From an uncultured Propionibacteriaceae bacterium (lineage in GTDB: Bacteria > Actinomycetota > Actinomycetes > Propionibacteriales > Propionibacteriaceae), in contig CAMDZW010000026.1 of NCBI GenBank assembly GCA_945911015.1, positions 1-52,383 on the forward strand: a stretch of DNA of 52,383 bases. Direction: 5' to 3'. The notes under the pieces were generated by a model, which made no database searches, was not told where the DNA came from, and saw nothing but the letters and a program-made list of their open reading frames with translations. This document shows, in pieces, positions 1 to 9,260 of this stretch; within the stretch, counting starts at the first letter, position 1, and each line of letters starts with the position of its first letter. A program made the position numbers and the translations under genes.

Positions 1-803
1 CGTCGGCCGACTTCCGCGCGATCGCCTTCCCGCGCACCCATCCGGCCTTCTCCGACGTCCGAGTCCGTCAGGCCCTCAATCTGGCCGTCGACCGCCAGCA
101 GATGGTCGAGGGCATCCTGTTCAGCTACGGGACTGCAGCCAGCACACCGTTCTCCGCTGCCCAGGGGGAACTCTTCAATCCCGAGGCGGTCTTCGAGCAT
201 GACCCGGCCCGGGCCGGGCAGCTTCTTGACCAGGCCGGGTGGACCCTCGAGGACGGGACGCGCAGCAAGGACGGCCAGCCACTCGCCTTCACCGTCATGT
301 ACTTCCCCGAGGACGTGTTGCGCCGCGATCTGGCCGTCGCCTTCGCTTCCGACATGGCCAAGATCGGGGTCACCGTTGAGGTCGAAGCGGTCGACCGACC
401 AGCCTTCACCCCTCGGATCCCCGATGATGCCGCGATGATCGGCGGAGGCGACCTGCCCTACCATCCCGACCAGCACATCTCTCCCCTGCTGGACGGTCGC
501 TTCTCCGCCTTCGACCCGGGCATGCCCTACCGCAACCCCTCCGGCTACCACAACGCCGACATCGACGAACTCCTCGAGACGGCCCGCACCAGCAATGACC
601 CGACAGCCCGCACCCGGGCCTACCAGCAGGTGCAGGACATCTACCTGAGCGATCCGGCGATGATCACCCTGGTCACCCTCGAACACACCTACATCGTCCG
701 CGACGCCACCGCCTGGACCGGGCTGGACCACGTCCTCGAACCCCATGAGCACGGTGTCTCGTGGGGTCCGTGGTGGAATCTGGAACAGTGGCGACGACGC
801 TGA
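1..803 (+). CDS. ABC transporter substrate-binding protein, 3' part
   Basis: The gene is cut by the left edge: the frame is open from base 3 and 266 residues to the stop are visible, against roughly 500 for the family. It resembles the C-terminal half of family 5 extracellular solute-binding proteins (peptide/nickel/opine type). A typical segment reads VRVRQALNLAVDRQQMVEGI at about 60-115 bp, followed by the usual aromatic- and Asp-rich lobe ending in NLEQWRRR. The protein would bind substrate outside the membrane and deliver it to the two permeases that follow. The signal peptide and lipobox lie outside the window. Substrate cannot be deduced; peptides, nickel chelates or sugars are all possible for the family. 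Confidence 0.88.
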   Translation, partial: SADFRAIAFPRTHPAFSDVRVRQALNLAVDRQQMVEGILFSYGTAASTPFSAAQGELFNPEAVFEHDPARAGQLLDQAGWTLEDGTRSKDGQPLAFTVMYFPEDVLRRDLAVAFASDMAKIGVTVEVEAVDRPAFTPRIPDDAAMIGGGDLPYHPDQHISPLLDGRFSAFDPGMPYRNPSGYHNADIDELLETARTSNDPTARTRAYQQVQDIYLSDPAMITLVTLEHTYIVRDATAWTGLDHVLEPHEHGVSWGPWWNLEQWRRR

Positions 804-1765
804 CCCGGCTGGTGCTTCGGCGGGTCCTCACCGGCGGCATCACCCTGGTCGTGGTGACGGCGCTGATCTTCTGGCTCGCCGGGATCGCTCCCTTCGATCC
901 GGTTGCCGCCCATCTCGGCGCCGCACAGGAGTTCGCCGATGCACAGACCCGGGCCCGGATAGCCGCTCAACTCAGGGTCGACGACCCATGGTGGAAACAC
1001 TGGCTCATCTGGTTGCGCGGCCTGGTCAGTGGTGACCTCGGTTGGTCATCGGCTCACCGCCAGCCGGTCTCCGCTGTCCTTGGCGCCCGGCTCGGCTGGT
1101 CGGCCCTGCTCGGCGCCGCTGCGCTACCTCTCGCCGCAGCAGCATCGTTCCTGCTCGCCCTCGCCTCGGTCCGACGACCCGGTGGATCCCTCGACCGTAC
1201 GGTGTCAGCTGCGGTCACCGTGGTGGCAGCCACCCCGGCGTTCCTGATCTGCCTCGGCCTGATCGCCGTCGTCGCGGTCCGCTTCGGGTGGCTGCCCGCC
1301 GGTGGCGTGGCGCCCGCGGGCCAGGCGGCCACCGCCGGGGTCGTCGCCAGCCACCTGGTCCTGCCCGCCATCGCACTCGCCTCGGCCCTGGTGCCGTGGC
1401 TGACACTTCATCTGCGTGAATCGATGGTGACGGTCTACGCCTCCCCTGCCGTCAACGGTGCCCGCGCGCGAGGGGCCACTGAGGCCCAGGTGCTGACCGG
1501 ACAGGTCATGCCCGCAGCTGTGATGCCCGCGGTCACCGTGCTCGCCGCCCGGCTGCCCGAGCTGGTCACCGGCACCGTCCTGGTCGAAACCGTTTTCGGA
1601 TGGCCCGGCATCGGCCAGGCCCTGGTCAGAGCAGCCACCAGCGTCGACTATCCACTGCTTGCCGCGACCACCCTGACTGCCGGGATCGTCGTGGTGGCGG
1701 GAAATCTGGCAGCCGACGTGCTCCAGTGGCGCATCGATCGACGCACCCGAAAGGGGCTGCAATGA
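788..1765 (+). CDS. ABC transporter permease, DppB/NikB type
   Basis: A 325-residue inner-membrane permease of the binding-protein-dependent family. It has an N-terminal membrane segment (about residues 8-28), further hydrophobic segments, and the EAA-type loop GARARGATEAQVLTGQ, which contacts the ATPases. The C-terminus is basic (WRIDRRTRKGLQ). I chose the GTG at 788, which overlaps the upstream stop by 16 bp and has GGAA just upstream; a GTG at 761 in the same frame would add nine residues. It overlaps the next permease by an ATGA junction, so the operon is translationally coupled. It should form the channel together with the permease at 1762. Confidence 0.9.
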   Translation: MATTLTRLVLRRVLTGGITLVVVTALIFWLAGIAPFDPVAAHLGAAQEFADAQTRARIAAQLRVDDPWWKHWLIWLRGLVSGDLGWSSAHRQPVSAVLGARLGWSALLGAAALPLAAAASFLLALASVRRPGGSLDRTVSAAVTVVAATPAFLICLGLIAVVAVRFGWLPAGGVAPAGQAATAGVVASHLVLPAIALASALVPWLTLHLRESMVTVYASPAVNGARARGATEAQVLTGQVMPAAVMPAVTVLAARLPELVTGTVLVETVFGWPGIGQALVRAATSVDYPLLAATTLTAGIVVVAGNLAADVLQWRIDRRTRKGLQ

Positions 1766-2604
1766 GCACCACGACCTGGCGGACCGTGCCCCGGCTGCCG
1801 GGCCGCAGCTTGCCCCGTACGGGGAGGGCGTGGTGGCGGTGGTCCGCCGGAGCGGTCCTCGTCGCCGCGACTGGGTACGCCCTGGTGGCACCGATCGGTC
1901 TGGACCCGTTGGCGGTCGACTACACCCGGGCTTCCCTGCCGCCCGGGATCGGCGGGTTCCTCGGCACCGATCCGGCCGGCCGATCGCTCGCCCAGCTCAC
2001 CGCAGCCGGCCTGCGGATCTCAGGACTCATCGCGCTGGCGGCCTCCCTGCTGGCCAGTGTGGTCGGCGCTGCAATCGGGATCCTGGCAGTCGCCGCCGGC
2101 GGCTGGGTGGACCAGTTGGTGATGCGTCTGGTCGATGCGGTCAACACGATTCCCCATCTGGTCCTGGGAATCGTGCTGGTCGTCTTCTTCCGGGGCAGCA
2201 TCATCGCGATGGTCCTGGCCATTGCCCTGACCCACTGGACCCAGGTGGCCCGGATCGTACGATCCGTTGCGCTGCCCCTGCGGGAGGCCGAACACATCCG
2301 GATGGCGGCCGTCCTCGGTCTGCGACGTCGAGACATGATCCGCCACCATCTGGTGCCCGCCGTGCTCGGTCAGACCGCGATCGGGTGCGCCCTGTTGGTC
2401 CCCCATGCGATCTGGCATGAGGCCACCTTGTCCTTCCTCGGCGTCGGGCTGTCACCCCACGAACCGTCGCTCGGTGTGCTGCTCAACATCGCCCAACAGG
2501 CTGTCTTCACCGGTGCCTGGTGGCAACTGATCGCCCCCGCTGCAGCGCTGGTCATCGTCACCGTCGCGGTGACCGTGCTGCTGCGTTCGGGGAGGCGGCC
2601 CTGA
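1762..2604 (+). CDS. ABC transporter permease, DppC/NikC type
   Basis: A 280-residue second permease of the same importer. After a basic N-terminus and first membrane segment (about residues 25-45) comes the typical periplasmic GTDPAGRSLAQL motif. The EAA loop AAVLGLRRRDMIRHHLVPA is near residue 175, and SFLGVGL is present, both characteristic of DppC/OppC proteins. The ATG at 1762 overlaps the previous stop in ATGA; the open frame extends further upstream, but that part runs inside the previous gene. Its stop overlaps the next start by one base (TGATG). Confidence 0.92.
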   Translation: MSTTTWRTVPRLPGRSLPRTGRAWWRWSAGAVLVAATGYALVAPIGLDPLAVDYTRASLPPGIGGFLGTDPAGRSLAQLTAAGLRISGLIALAASLLASVVGAAIGILAVAAGGWVDQLVMRLVDAVNTIPHLVLGIVLVVFFRGSIIAMVLAIALTHWTQVARIVRSVALPLREAEHIRMAAVLGLRRRDMIRHHLVPAVLGQTAIGCALLVPHAIWHEATLSFLGVGLSPHEPSLGVLLNIAQQAVFTGAWWQLIAPAAALVIVTVAVTVLLRSGRRP

Positions 2605-3302
2605 TGCTCACCGTCACCGATCTGTCCGTACGCCTGCCCGGACCTCACGGCCGCTGGACCACCGTGCTCGACCGGATCCGACTCACTCTCACCCCAGGCC
2701 GGGCCTGCGTAGTCGTGGGTGAGACCGGGGCCGGGAAGTCCATGCTGGTCGCGGCGCTGACCGGTCTCCTGCCCGCCGGTGCACAGACCGCCGGCAGTGC
2801 CCGCCTCGACGACATCGAGCTGCTTGAGGCCACAGCCCGCACCTGGTCCACCATCCGTGGCCGCCGGATCGGTTTGTTGTCCCAACAGGCCGCCTTCAGC
2901 CCGCTCCGGACGATCCGCCGCCAGCTCCTCGAGGTCAACCCGGTCGCCGACCTCGCCGCACTGGCTGAGCGCTGTGGCCTCGACGCCGCCCTGCTCGACC
3001 GACACAGCAGTGAACTCTCCGGCGGCCAGCTCCGCCGCGCCACGCTCACCTCCGCGCTGGTGCACAGCCCCCCGGTGCTGCTCGCCGATGAACCGACCGC
3101 CGGCCTCGGGGAGGCGGAACTGGATCCGGTCCTTGATGCGCTGCGCTGCGATGAGGATTCAGCGACTCTGGTCATCACCCACGACCTCCAGGTCGCCACC
3201 GAGATCGCCGACGAGGTGATCGTCATGCGCCGCGGACGGATCGAAGCGCCCGGCCCCTACACCGAGCGTCTGTGGGCGGCCGGCCGATGGGAGGGCCGGT
3301 GA
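2604..3302 (+). CDS. ABC transporter ATP-binding protein, NikD/DppD type
   Basis: A 232-residue nucleotide-binding subunit with all ABC motifs: Walker A GETGAGKS (39-46), Q-loop near residues 93-94, signature LSGGQ (138-142), Walker B VLLADEPT (158-165) and switch His at 193. It lacks the long C-terminal extension of OppD/DppD and is nearer NikD in size. It starts by a one-base stop/start overlap with the permease and ends in the same way with the second ATPase, so both ATPases are probably made in equal amounts. It should couple ATP hydrolysis to import by the permease pair. Confidence 0.9.
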   Translation: MLTVTDLSVRLPGPHGRWTTVLDRIRLTLTPGRACVVVGETGAGKSMLVAALTGLLPAGAQTAGSARLDDIELLEATARTWSTIRGRRIGLLSQQAAFSPLRTIRRQLLEVNPVADLAALAERCGLDAALLDRHSSELSGGQLRRATLTSALVHSPPVLLADEPTAGLGEAELDPVLDALRCDEDSATLVITHDLQVATEIADEVIVMRRGRIEAPGPYTERLWAAGRWEGR

Positions 3303-3955
3303 TGTTGACCCTCGACGAGGTCGTGGTCTGCCATCGGGCCCTGAGCCAGCGACGCGGCAGCGACATCCGGATCGGACCGGTCAGCCTCGCCGTCGCCCCC
3401 GGAGAGGTCGTCGGGCTGGTCGGTCCCTCCGGCAGCGGCAAGACGACCCTCGCCGAGGTCGCGGTCGGACTGCGCCAACCCGACAGTGGACAGCGACTCT
3501 GGTACGACAAGCCCACCACTGCCTGGGGCTGGGCTTCACCCCCTTCGGTACGGCGTCGGGCTCAGTTGGTGCCCCAGCACCCACATCTGGCCACCGACCC
3601 TCGACTGACCCTGGGCCGTTCCCTGGCACTGGTGCGGCAGCGGCACCGTCTCGACCCCGAGAACGTCGCAACCTGGCTCGAGCGATGCGAGGTCGCCGAG
3701 GATCTGCTCGAGCGGCGCCCCGACGAGGTGTCGGGGGGTCAATTGCAAAGGTTCGTGCTGGCTCGGGCACTGTGTCTGGGGCCGGAACTTCTCGTTGTCG
3801 ACGAGGCAACCAGTGCCCAGGATGCGATCACCACCGCAGCCATCGCCGCCACGATCAGCGAGACGGCCGCCGCCGGGGTCGGCGTGCTGTTCATTGCCCA
3901 TGACCAACGGTTGGTCGAGCGGCTCTGCGATCGGTCAGCGGGCCTGACCGGTTGA
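3302..3955 (+). CDS. ABC transporter ATP-binding protein, NikE/DppF type
   Basis: A 217-residue second ATPase: Walker A GPSGSGKT (41-48), signature VSGGQ (143-147), Walker B LLVVDEAT (163-170) and switch His at 200. It is short for DppF/OppF (about 320 residues) because it stops soon after the H-loop. The start shares one base with the upstream stop. Its last 21 bp overlap, tail to tail, with the end of the LacI-type gene on the other strand, leaving no room for a separate terminator. It is the last gene of the importer operon. Confidence 0.9.
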   Translation: MLTLDEVVVCHRALSQRRGSDIRIGPVSLAVAPGEVVGLVGPSGSGKTTLAEVAVGLRQPDSGQRLWYDKPTTAWGWASPPSVRRRAQLVPQHPHLATDPRLTLGRSLALVRQRHRLDPENVATWLERCEVAEDLLERRPDEVSGGQLQRFVLARALCLGPELLVVDEATSAQDAITTAAIAATISETAAAGVGVLFIAHDQRLVERLCDRSAGLTG

Positions 3956-4960
3956 TGCCCGGACCACGAGTTCGGGACGGTACGGCTCGGCCTGGGGGTC
4001 CTCCCGCTTGGCCAGCAGCGCCTCGAGGCGTTCCCAGGCACGGACGCCGAGCGAGACATGGGGCACCGCGAGTGTGGTGAGCGGCGGCTGGGCATAGCCG
4101 GCGAGATCGATGTCGTCGAAACCGATCACCGACATGTCGCGGGGAACATTCACCCCCAGTTCAGCGAGACCGGCGAGCAGGCCGAAGGCCATCAGGTCGT
4201 TGTAGACGAACACCCCAGTGGCCGGTGACTTCGCGACCTCGGCGGCCACTCGGTGCCCGTCGGCCAGTTGGGCGCCACCGACGACCTGGGTGATGGTGAG
4301 CTCGGGGTGTCGTTCGTTCGCACGGGCCAGGCCGGCGAGGCGATCCCGGTTGCTGCTGCTGTGTTCGGGGCCGGCGACATAGATCAGATCGGTGTGGCCG
4401 AGCTCGACCAGGTGGTCGATCGCGGCTTCGGCGCCGCTGGCGTAGTCGATCGCCAGGCTGGAGACATCAATCCGCGACGACGGCTGCCGCCCGAGCACGA
4501 CGGCCGGCTGCAACTGCGGGAGGATCTCGTGGAGCGCCTCATCACTGGACCGCGGCGCCACCATGAGCAGCGCATCGCAACGACTACGGGCCTCCACGGC
4601 TGTGGCGAGCTCAGTCTGGGGGTCGTCCCCGGTGTTGGCGACGAGCACCCGGTAGCCCTGGTCCGCACTGGCGTCGGTGAAACCCTGCAGGACGCGTTGG
4701 AACATCGGATTGTCCAGTTCCGGGATGGTGACCGCAACGGTCTGGGTGCGGCCCAGCGACAGCGACCGTGCAATGGAGCTCGGCCGGTAGTCGAGCGCGG
4801 CCGCTGCGCTCCGGACCCGCTCGGCCAGATCAGCGTCGACGCTGTCACGTCCATTCATCACCCGCGAGACCGTGGCACGGGACACACCCGCAGTCACCGC
4901 GACATCGCTGATCGTCGCACGCCGCGCATCGCGCCGTCCGTCCCGTCCACTGGAGCCCAC
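3935..4960 (-). CDS. LacI family transcriptional regulator
   Basis: A 341-residue regulator with an N-terminal LacI helix-turn-helix (ATISDVAVTAGVSRATVSRV, about residues 16-35) and hinge, followed by a periplasmic-binding-protein-like effector domain (TVAVTIPELDNPMFQRVLQG onward). The GTG start at 4960 is the first in frame before the HTH. Such proteins usually repress sugar or nucleoside uptake operons. Convergence with the ABC importer makes that operon a candidate target, but its promoter is outside the window, so this is inference. A hairpin between this gene and clgR may be its operator or the clgR terminator. Confidence 0.93.
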   Translation of the reverse strand: MGSSGRDGRRDARRATISDVAVTAGVSRATVSRVMNGRDSVDADLAERVRSAAAALDYRPSSIARSLSLGRTQTVAVTIPELDNPMFQRVLQGFTDASADQGYRVLVANTGDDPQTELATAVEARSRCDALLMVAPRSSDEALHEILPQLQPAVVLGRQPSSRIDVSSLAIDYASGAEAAIDHLVELGHTDLIYVAGPEHSSSNRDRLAGLARANERHPELTITQVVGGAQLADGHRVAAEVAKSPATGVFVYNDLMAFGLLAGLAELGVNVPRDMSVIGFDDIDLAGYAQPPLTTLAVPHVSLGVRAWERLEALLAKREDPQAEPYRPELVVRASTGQAR

Positions 4961-4993
4961 TGGGCACTCACCACCTGATCCACTTGGTCACTG

Positions 4994-5012
4994 ATGGCAC
5001 TCATCGTGCCAT
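4994..5012 (-). terminator. Hairpin between clgR and the LacI-type gene
   Basis: Perfect 7-bp arms (ATGGCAC / GTGCCAT) with a 5-nt loop lie directly after the clgR stop codon. An outer, spaced CCTGATC/GATCAGG pair flanks it. There is no T tract, so it could be a weak terminator for the rimO-pgsA-cinA-clgR operon, or a dyad bound by the LacI-type protein whose gene starts about 35 bp downstream. Sequence alone does not decide. Confidence 0.4.
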
Positions 5013-5016
5013 GTGA

Positions 5017-5304
5017 TCAGGCTGCACAGGCGACAGGCGCACCCACTGGAAGCGTAGTGACCTTCTCGGTGAGGGCCATCTTGTCGCTGACATCCGACAG
5101 GACGATCGACATCGGGACGTCGAGTGCCGAACAGATCGCGGCCAACAACTCGCTGGACGCCTCCTTCTGCCCCCGCTCAACCTCTGACAGGTAGCCCAAG
5201 CTCACTCGGGCGGAGCCGCTGATGTCGCGCAGGGTTCGCCCCTGGGTGACCCGCTGCTCACGCAACGACTCCCCCAGCAGTTCCCGCATCAACACCGGCC
5301 GCAT
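5017..5304 (-). CDS. clgR: ClgR-type XRE family regulator
   Basis: A 95-residue Cro/CI-type HTH protein. The core ([20 protein letters not shown] followed by [10 protein letters not shown]) closely resembles actinobacterial ClgR, which activates clpP, clpC and other stress genes. I chose the ATG at 5304 because GGGAGG lies five bases upstream; an ATG at 5322 is in frame but lacks this. The position after pgsA and cinA matches the conserved actinobacterial order. The protein ends in VACAA; in ClgR/PopR-type proteins C-terminal alanines serve as a signal for ClpP-dependent degradation, so it is probably unstable and self-limiting (established for relatives, inferred here). Confidence 0.9.
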   Translation of the reverse strand: MRPVLMRELLGESLREQRVTQGRTLRDISGSARVSLGYLSEVERGQKEASSELLAAICSALDVPMSIVLSDVSDKMALTEKVTTLPVGAPVACAA

Positions 5305-5332
5305 ACCTACCTCCCGCTCCATGGGCCGAAGA

Positions 5333-5824
5333 CTACTCGCTCGGCGAAACTCGTGCTGTGAGTTGTTCACCAGCCAACATGACCACGGCCCGCGCAGCCC
5401 GGGCACGGATCTGCTTCCGGTTACCCTCCAATGCCAAGGTCTGCACGTGACTGCCGTCGGGCCCGGCGACGGCCACATGAACCGTCCCGACCGGCTGGCC
5501 CTCCTGGGAGTCCGGCCCAGCGACCCCTGTGGTGGCCAGACCCCAATCGGAGCAGAGCCGTTCCCGTACGCCCTCGGCCATCAATCGGGCGGTCCCGGCA
5601 TCGACCGCGCCGTGGGCAGCCAGATGCTCGGCCGGGACGCCCAGCAGGGTGTGCTTGAGCTCAGTCGCATAAGCGACGACGCCGCCACGGAAGACCCGCG
5701 ACACTCCAGGTGCGGCGGTGAACATGGCCGATACCAGACCTCCGGTCAACGACTCGGCCACCGCGACGGTCTCGTTGCGCGCCAGCAGCGCGGCAATGAC
5801 CGGGTCGACAGCAGTGGTGGCCAT
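5333..5824 (-). CDS. cinA: CinA C-terminal domain protein, nicotinamide-nucleotide amidase
   Basis: A 163-residue stand-alone CinA C-terminal (PncC) domain: [21 protein letters not shown] near the N-terminus and [14 protein letters not shown] and TTGVAGPD further on, as in NMN deamidases that return nicotinamide mononucleotide to NAD synthesis. The N-terminal molybdopterin-binding domain of full-length CinA is absent, as is usual in actinobacteria. The ATG at 5824 overlaps the pgsA stop by one base, so the long upstream reading frame is only the shadow of pgsA. It lies 28 bp before clgR in the same operon. Confidence 0.92.
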   Translation of the reverse strand: MATTAVDPVIAALLARNETVAVAESLTGGLVSAMFTAAPGVSRVFRGGVVAYATELKHTLLGVPAEHLAAHGAVDAGTARLMAEGVRERLCSDWGLATTGVAGPDSQEGQPVGTVHVAVAGPDGSHVQTLALEGNRKQIRARAARAVVMLAGEQLTARVSPSE

Positions 5825-6522
5825 CAGGCGAACGGCGACGGGCCGGGGCCGTTGCTGCTCGGCGGGTTCGCAGCGAGCATCTTCTTCTGCTCGCGCATCG
5901 TCCGGGTCATCGAGATGACGTAGTGGATGCCGGTCACCACCGTGATCAGCAGTGCAGCCAGCACCAGGATCCAGGCACCCCACTTGAAGGGTTCGGCGAT
6001 CGGCAGGATGCTCGCGATCAGGGCCACCGCCTGGACCCACATCTTCAGCTTGCCGCCCTTGTTGGCCGGCACCACGACACCGCGACGGACCAGCAGGAAT
6101 CGCAGCAGCGTGATCCCCCATTCGCGGACCAGGATGATGATCGTGATCCACCATGCCGCGCCGGCCGGGCCACTCTCGGGTTGGATGCCGAGGAGTTCAC
6201 CGATGAGGCTCAGTCCGATGAAGGCCATACCAGTCATGGCCTTGTCGGCGATCGGATCGGCAATCTTGCCGAAGGTGGTGACGATGTTGTGCTTGCGGGC
6301 CAGATATCCGTCCAGGAAGTCGGTGAGCATCGCGACGGCGAAGACCCCGGCTGCAGCGAACCGCCAGCCGAACTCGTACGGGTGGGCCAGCAGCATCCAG
6401 CCGAAAACCGGCACCATGACCAGCCGCAGCAGTGTCAACGCATTTGGCACATTCACCGGGTTGGTGTTCGGCGGCGGTGCGACCGGAGGTTGCTGGTCGA
6501 AAGGAGTCGACATCGGGCTCAC
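5824..6522 (-). CDS. pgsA: CDP-diacylglycerol--glycerol-3-phosphate 3-phosphatidyltransferase
   Basis: A 232-residue membrane enzyme of phosphatidylglycerol synthesis, joining CDP-diacylglycerol and glycerol-3-phosphate. The CDP-alcohol phosphotransferase signature DGxxAR(x8)GxxxDxxxD is complete (DGYLARKH...GKIADPIAD). Several hydrophobic segments follow, and a Pro-rich N-terminus (about residues 8-20) precedes the first. The GTG at 6522 overlaps the rimO stop in GTGA; an ATG nine bases later is the alternative and is better spaced from AGGAG. The C-terminal tail after the last membrane segment is basic, then Pro/Ser-rich. This is one of possibly several PgsA paralogues in the organism. Confidence 0.93.
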   Translation of the reverse strand: MSPMSTPFDQQPPVAPPPNTNPVNVPNALTLLRLVMVPVFGWMLLAHPYEFGWRFAAAGVFAVAMLTDFLDGYLARKHNIVTTFGKIADPIADKAMTGMAFIGLSLIGELLGIQPESGPAGAAWWITIIILVREWGITLLRFLLVRRGVVVPANKGGKLKMWVQAVALIASILPIAEPFKWGAWILVLAALLITVVTGIHYVISMTRTMREQKKMLAANPPSSNGPGPSPFA

Positions 6523-7991
6523 TCTCCTGGCTGGTCGGCGGATGTCTCGACGGCTTCGAGGTCGGCGCCCGCACTGCCGGTGACGCGCGCGGTGACCAGG
6601 TCACCGATGCGGTGCGGGCCGGTGATCTCGACGGTGGTGCTGCCGTCGACATCAGGGCCCTGGTGTCGGGCCCGGCCGACGACCACCGAGGCTTCGGGAT
6701 CCTCATCGGAGCCGAGGGACTCGACCAGCACCTCGACGCTCTCGCCGATCCGTTCGGCCGCACGTTCGTCGACCAGCGCATCGGCCAGGTCACGCAGGGA
6801 CTCGGCCCGAGCCTCGATCTCGTCGGCGTCGAGGTGACCGTCCAGGCCGACCGCCTCGGTGCCCTCCTCGTCGGAGTAGGCGAAGACGCCGACCACGTCG
6901 AGTCGGGCCTCGGTGAGGAAGTCGGACAGGATCTCCACATCCTCCTCGGTCTCCCCGGGGAAACCGACGATCACATTGCTGCGGATCCCGGCGTGGGGAG
7001 CGCGGGCCCGGATCTGCTCCAGCAGGGAGAGGAACCGCTCCGGGTCACCGAAGCGACGCATCCGCCGCAGCACACCGGGCGCAGCGTGCTGGAAGCTGAG
7101 GTCGAAGTAGGGCACGACCTTGGGGGTGTCGATCATGGTCTCGATCAGGCCTGGCCTGACCTCCGCCGGCTGCAGGTAGGACACCCGGATCCAGTCCAGG
7201 CCCTCGACGGCCGACAGCTCGGGCAGCAACTTCTCCAACAGCCGGATGTCGCCCAGGTCTTTGCCGTAGGACGACGAGTTCTCACTCACCAGGAAGGCCT
7301 CCCGGACGCCGGTGGTGACCATCCACTCGGCTTCGGCGATGATCTCCTCAGCCGGTCGGGACAGGTAGGACCCTCGAAACGACGGGATGGCGCAGAAACT
7401 GCACCGCCGGTCACAGCCGGAGGCCAGTTTCAACGGCGACATCGGGCCGTCACCGATGCGGCGCCGCAGCACGGGCGGACCCGAGGCAGGCCGGCCCTGG
7501 GACGGGCCCGGATCGGCATGGCCGGGGACCTGGTGCCGGTCGGCCTGCTGTTGCCGGGCAACCGGGCTGATCGGTAGCAACGCGCGTCGGTCACGGGGTT
7601 GGTGGGAGGTGTGCTTCTCACCGTTGATGATCGACTGCAATTTGCTGGCGATGTCGGGATAGTCGTCAAAGCCCAGGACGGCGTCGGCCTCGGTCAGGTT
7701 GTCGGCGAGTTCGGCCCCATACCGTTCGGCCATGCAGCCGACCGCGACGACGGCCTTGGCCTGGCCCTGTTCCTTGGCGTCGGAGGCCTCGATGATTTGG
7801 TCGATCGAGTCCTTCTTCGCCTGTTCGATGAAACCGCAGGTGTTGACCATCACGGCCTCAGCGGCATGGGGGTTGTCGACGAGAGTGAAGCCGCCTGCTT
7901 CGAGACGGCCAGCAAGTTCGGCGGAATCGACCTCGTTGCGAGCGCAGCCGAGGGTGACGAGATGGACCGGGGTGAGCGAAGTCTGTGTCAT
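6519..7991 (-). CDS. rimO: Ribosomal protein S12 methylthiotransferase RimO
   Basis: A 490-residue radical-SAM methylthiotransferase that modifies an aspartate of ribosomal protein S12. The N-terminal domain carries cluster cysteines in [16 protein letters not shown] and VGCMAERY. The radical SAM motif CDRRCSFC (CxxxCxxC) is near the middle, and the C-terminus has a TRAM-like region. Between the two domains is a Pro/Arg/Gln-rich linker of about 60 residues with little order, as in other actinobacterial RimO. I start at the ATG at 7991; a GTG at 8012 is possible. It heads the operon with pgsA, cinA and clgR and is divergent from the aminotransferase gene. Confidence 0.95.
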   Translation of the reverse strand: MTQTSLTPVHLVTLGCARNEVDSAELAGRLEAGGFTLVDNPHAAEAVMVNTCGFIEQAKKDSIDQIIEASDAKEQGQAKAVVAVGCMAERYGAELADNLTEADAVLGFDDYPDIASKLQSIINGEKHTSHQPRDRRALLPISPVARQQQADRHQVPGHADPGPSQGRPASGPPVLRRRIGDGPMSPLKLASGCDRRCSFCAIPSFRGSYLSRPAEEIIAEAEWMVTTGVREAFLVSENSSSYGKDLGDIRLLEKLLPELSAVEGLDWIRVSYLQPAEVRPGLIETMIDTPKVVPYFDLSFQHAAPGVLRRMRRFGDPERFLSLLEQIRARAPHAGIRSNVIVGFPGETEEDVEILSDFLTEARLDVVGVFAYSDEEGTEAVGLDGHLDADEIEARAESLRDLADALVDERAAERIGESVEVLVESLGSDEDPEASVVVGRARHQGPDVDGSTTVEITGPHRIGDLVTARVTGSAGADLEAVETSADQPGE

Positions 7992-8053
7992 GACCCGTCC
8001 AGTATCCCCCACCGAGTGGGGAGGACGACAGCGAACGTGGCAGGCTTGGCCAC

Positions 8054-9256
8054 ATGAGTTTGCTGAGCAGTGTCGAACGTGCCCCTCGCGACCCCATCCT
8101 GGGCCTGACCGAGGCCTTCAAGGCCGACGATCGGTCGACCAAGGTGAACCTGGGTGTCGGTGTCTACATGGACGAGGCCGGCAAGGTTCCGCTGTTGAAG
8201 TGTGTCTCAGCGGCTCAGCAGCAACTCGCCGAGGGACGGGCGCCGTACGGCTACCTCCCGATCGATGGTCTGAAGGAGTATGACGACCTCGTCGCCGGAC
8301 TGGTCCTCACCGATCCCGCCACGGGCCAGACTGTGGTCAGCCGTGACCGGGTCGCGGTGGTCCAGGGTCTCGGCGGCACCGGCAGCCTGAAGATTGCCGG
8401 CGACTTCCTCCGCTCGATTTCGACCAACGGCAAGCTGTTGATCTCGAACCCGAGCTGGGAGAACCACAATGCCCTGTTCAGCCGGGCCGGCTTCGAAGTC
8501 CAGCAGTACCCCTACTACGACCCGACCGGCCACCGGGTCGACGTCGACGCCATGGTCGCCGCGCTCGGTGAGGCCGAGGCCGGCACCGTCGTCGTGCTGC
8601 ACGCCTGCTGCCACAACCCGACCGGCTACGACCTGAGCGACCAGGACTGGGCCCGCGTCGAGCAGGTCGTCCGCGACCGCGGGCTGATCCCGCTGCTCGA
8701 CATGGCCTACCAGGGCTTTGCCACCGGCATTGCCGAGGACGGGGCGGCTGTGCGTCGGTTCGCGGCGTCGGGCATCGTCTTCGTCACCACCTCGTTCTCC
8801 AAGACCTTCAGCCTGTACGGGGAACGCATCGGAGCGCTCGTGGTCGCCTGCACCGATGCCGACGAGGCCGCTCGCGTGCTGAGCCAGCTCAAGATCGTCG
8901 TGCGCACCACCTACTCCAACCCGCCGACCAACGGCGCCTCGATCGTGGCCACCGTGCTGGCTGACGAGCAGCTGCGCCGCCAGTGGGAGGCCGAGCTCGC
9001 CGAGATGCGGGACCGCATCAAGCAGATGCGGACCGCGCTGGTCTCGGGACTGGCCGCGGCGCGCGGCGACATCGATGCCTCGCACATCACCGACCAGAAC
9101 GGCATGTTCAGCTACTCGGGTCTGTCGAAGAACCAGATGGTGCGCCTGCGTGAGGAGTTCGCACTGTACGGGCTCGACTCGGGTCGCCTGGCGATCCCGG
9201 CGCTGAACCCGGCCAACATCGACCGGGTCGTCGACGGCCTCGCCCAGGTGTGGTGA
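8054..9256 (+). CDS. Aspartate/aromatic aminotransferase (family I-alpha)
   Basis: A 400-residue PLP-dependent aminotransferase of the AspC/TyrB type: [20 protein letters not shown] at the N-terminus, [15 protein letters not shown], the [11 protein letters not shown] motif, and the PLP lysine in [18 protein letters not shown]. AspC-type enzymes exchange amino groups between aspartate or aromatic amino acids and 2-oxoglutarate; the sequence does not tell which substrate is preferred. The start ATG has no clear Shine-Dalgarno sequence. It lies 4 bp before metB, so oxaloacetate/aspartate chemistry may be co-expressed with methionine synthesis. Confidence 0.92.
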   Translation: MSLLSSVERAPRDPILGLTEAFKADDRSTKVNLGVGVYMDEAGKVPLLKCVSAAQQQLAEGRAPYGYLPIDGLKEYDDLVAGLVLTDPATGQTVVSRDRVAVVQGLGGTGSLKIAGDFLRSISTNGKLLISNPSWENHNALFSRAGFEVQQYPYYDPTGHRVDVDAMVAALGEAEAGTVVVLHACCHNPTGYDLSDQDWARVEQVVRDRGLIPLLDMAYQGFATGIAEDGAAVRRFAASGIVFVTTSFSKTFSLYGERIGALVVACTDADEAARVLSQLKIVVRTTYSNPPTNGASIVATVLADEQLRRQWEAELAEMRDRIKQMRTALVSGLAAARGDIDASHITDQNGMFSYSGLSKNQMVRLREEFALYGLDSGRLAIPALNPANIDRVVDGLAQVW

Positions 9257-9260
9257 CCGG

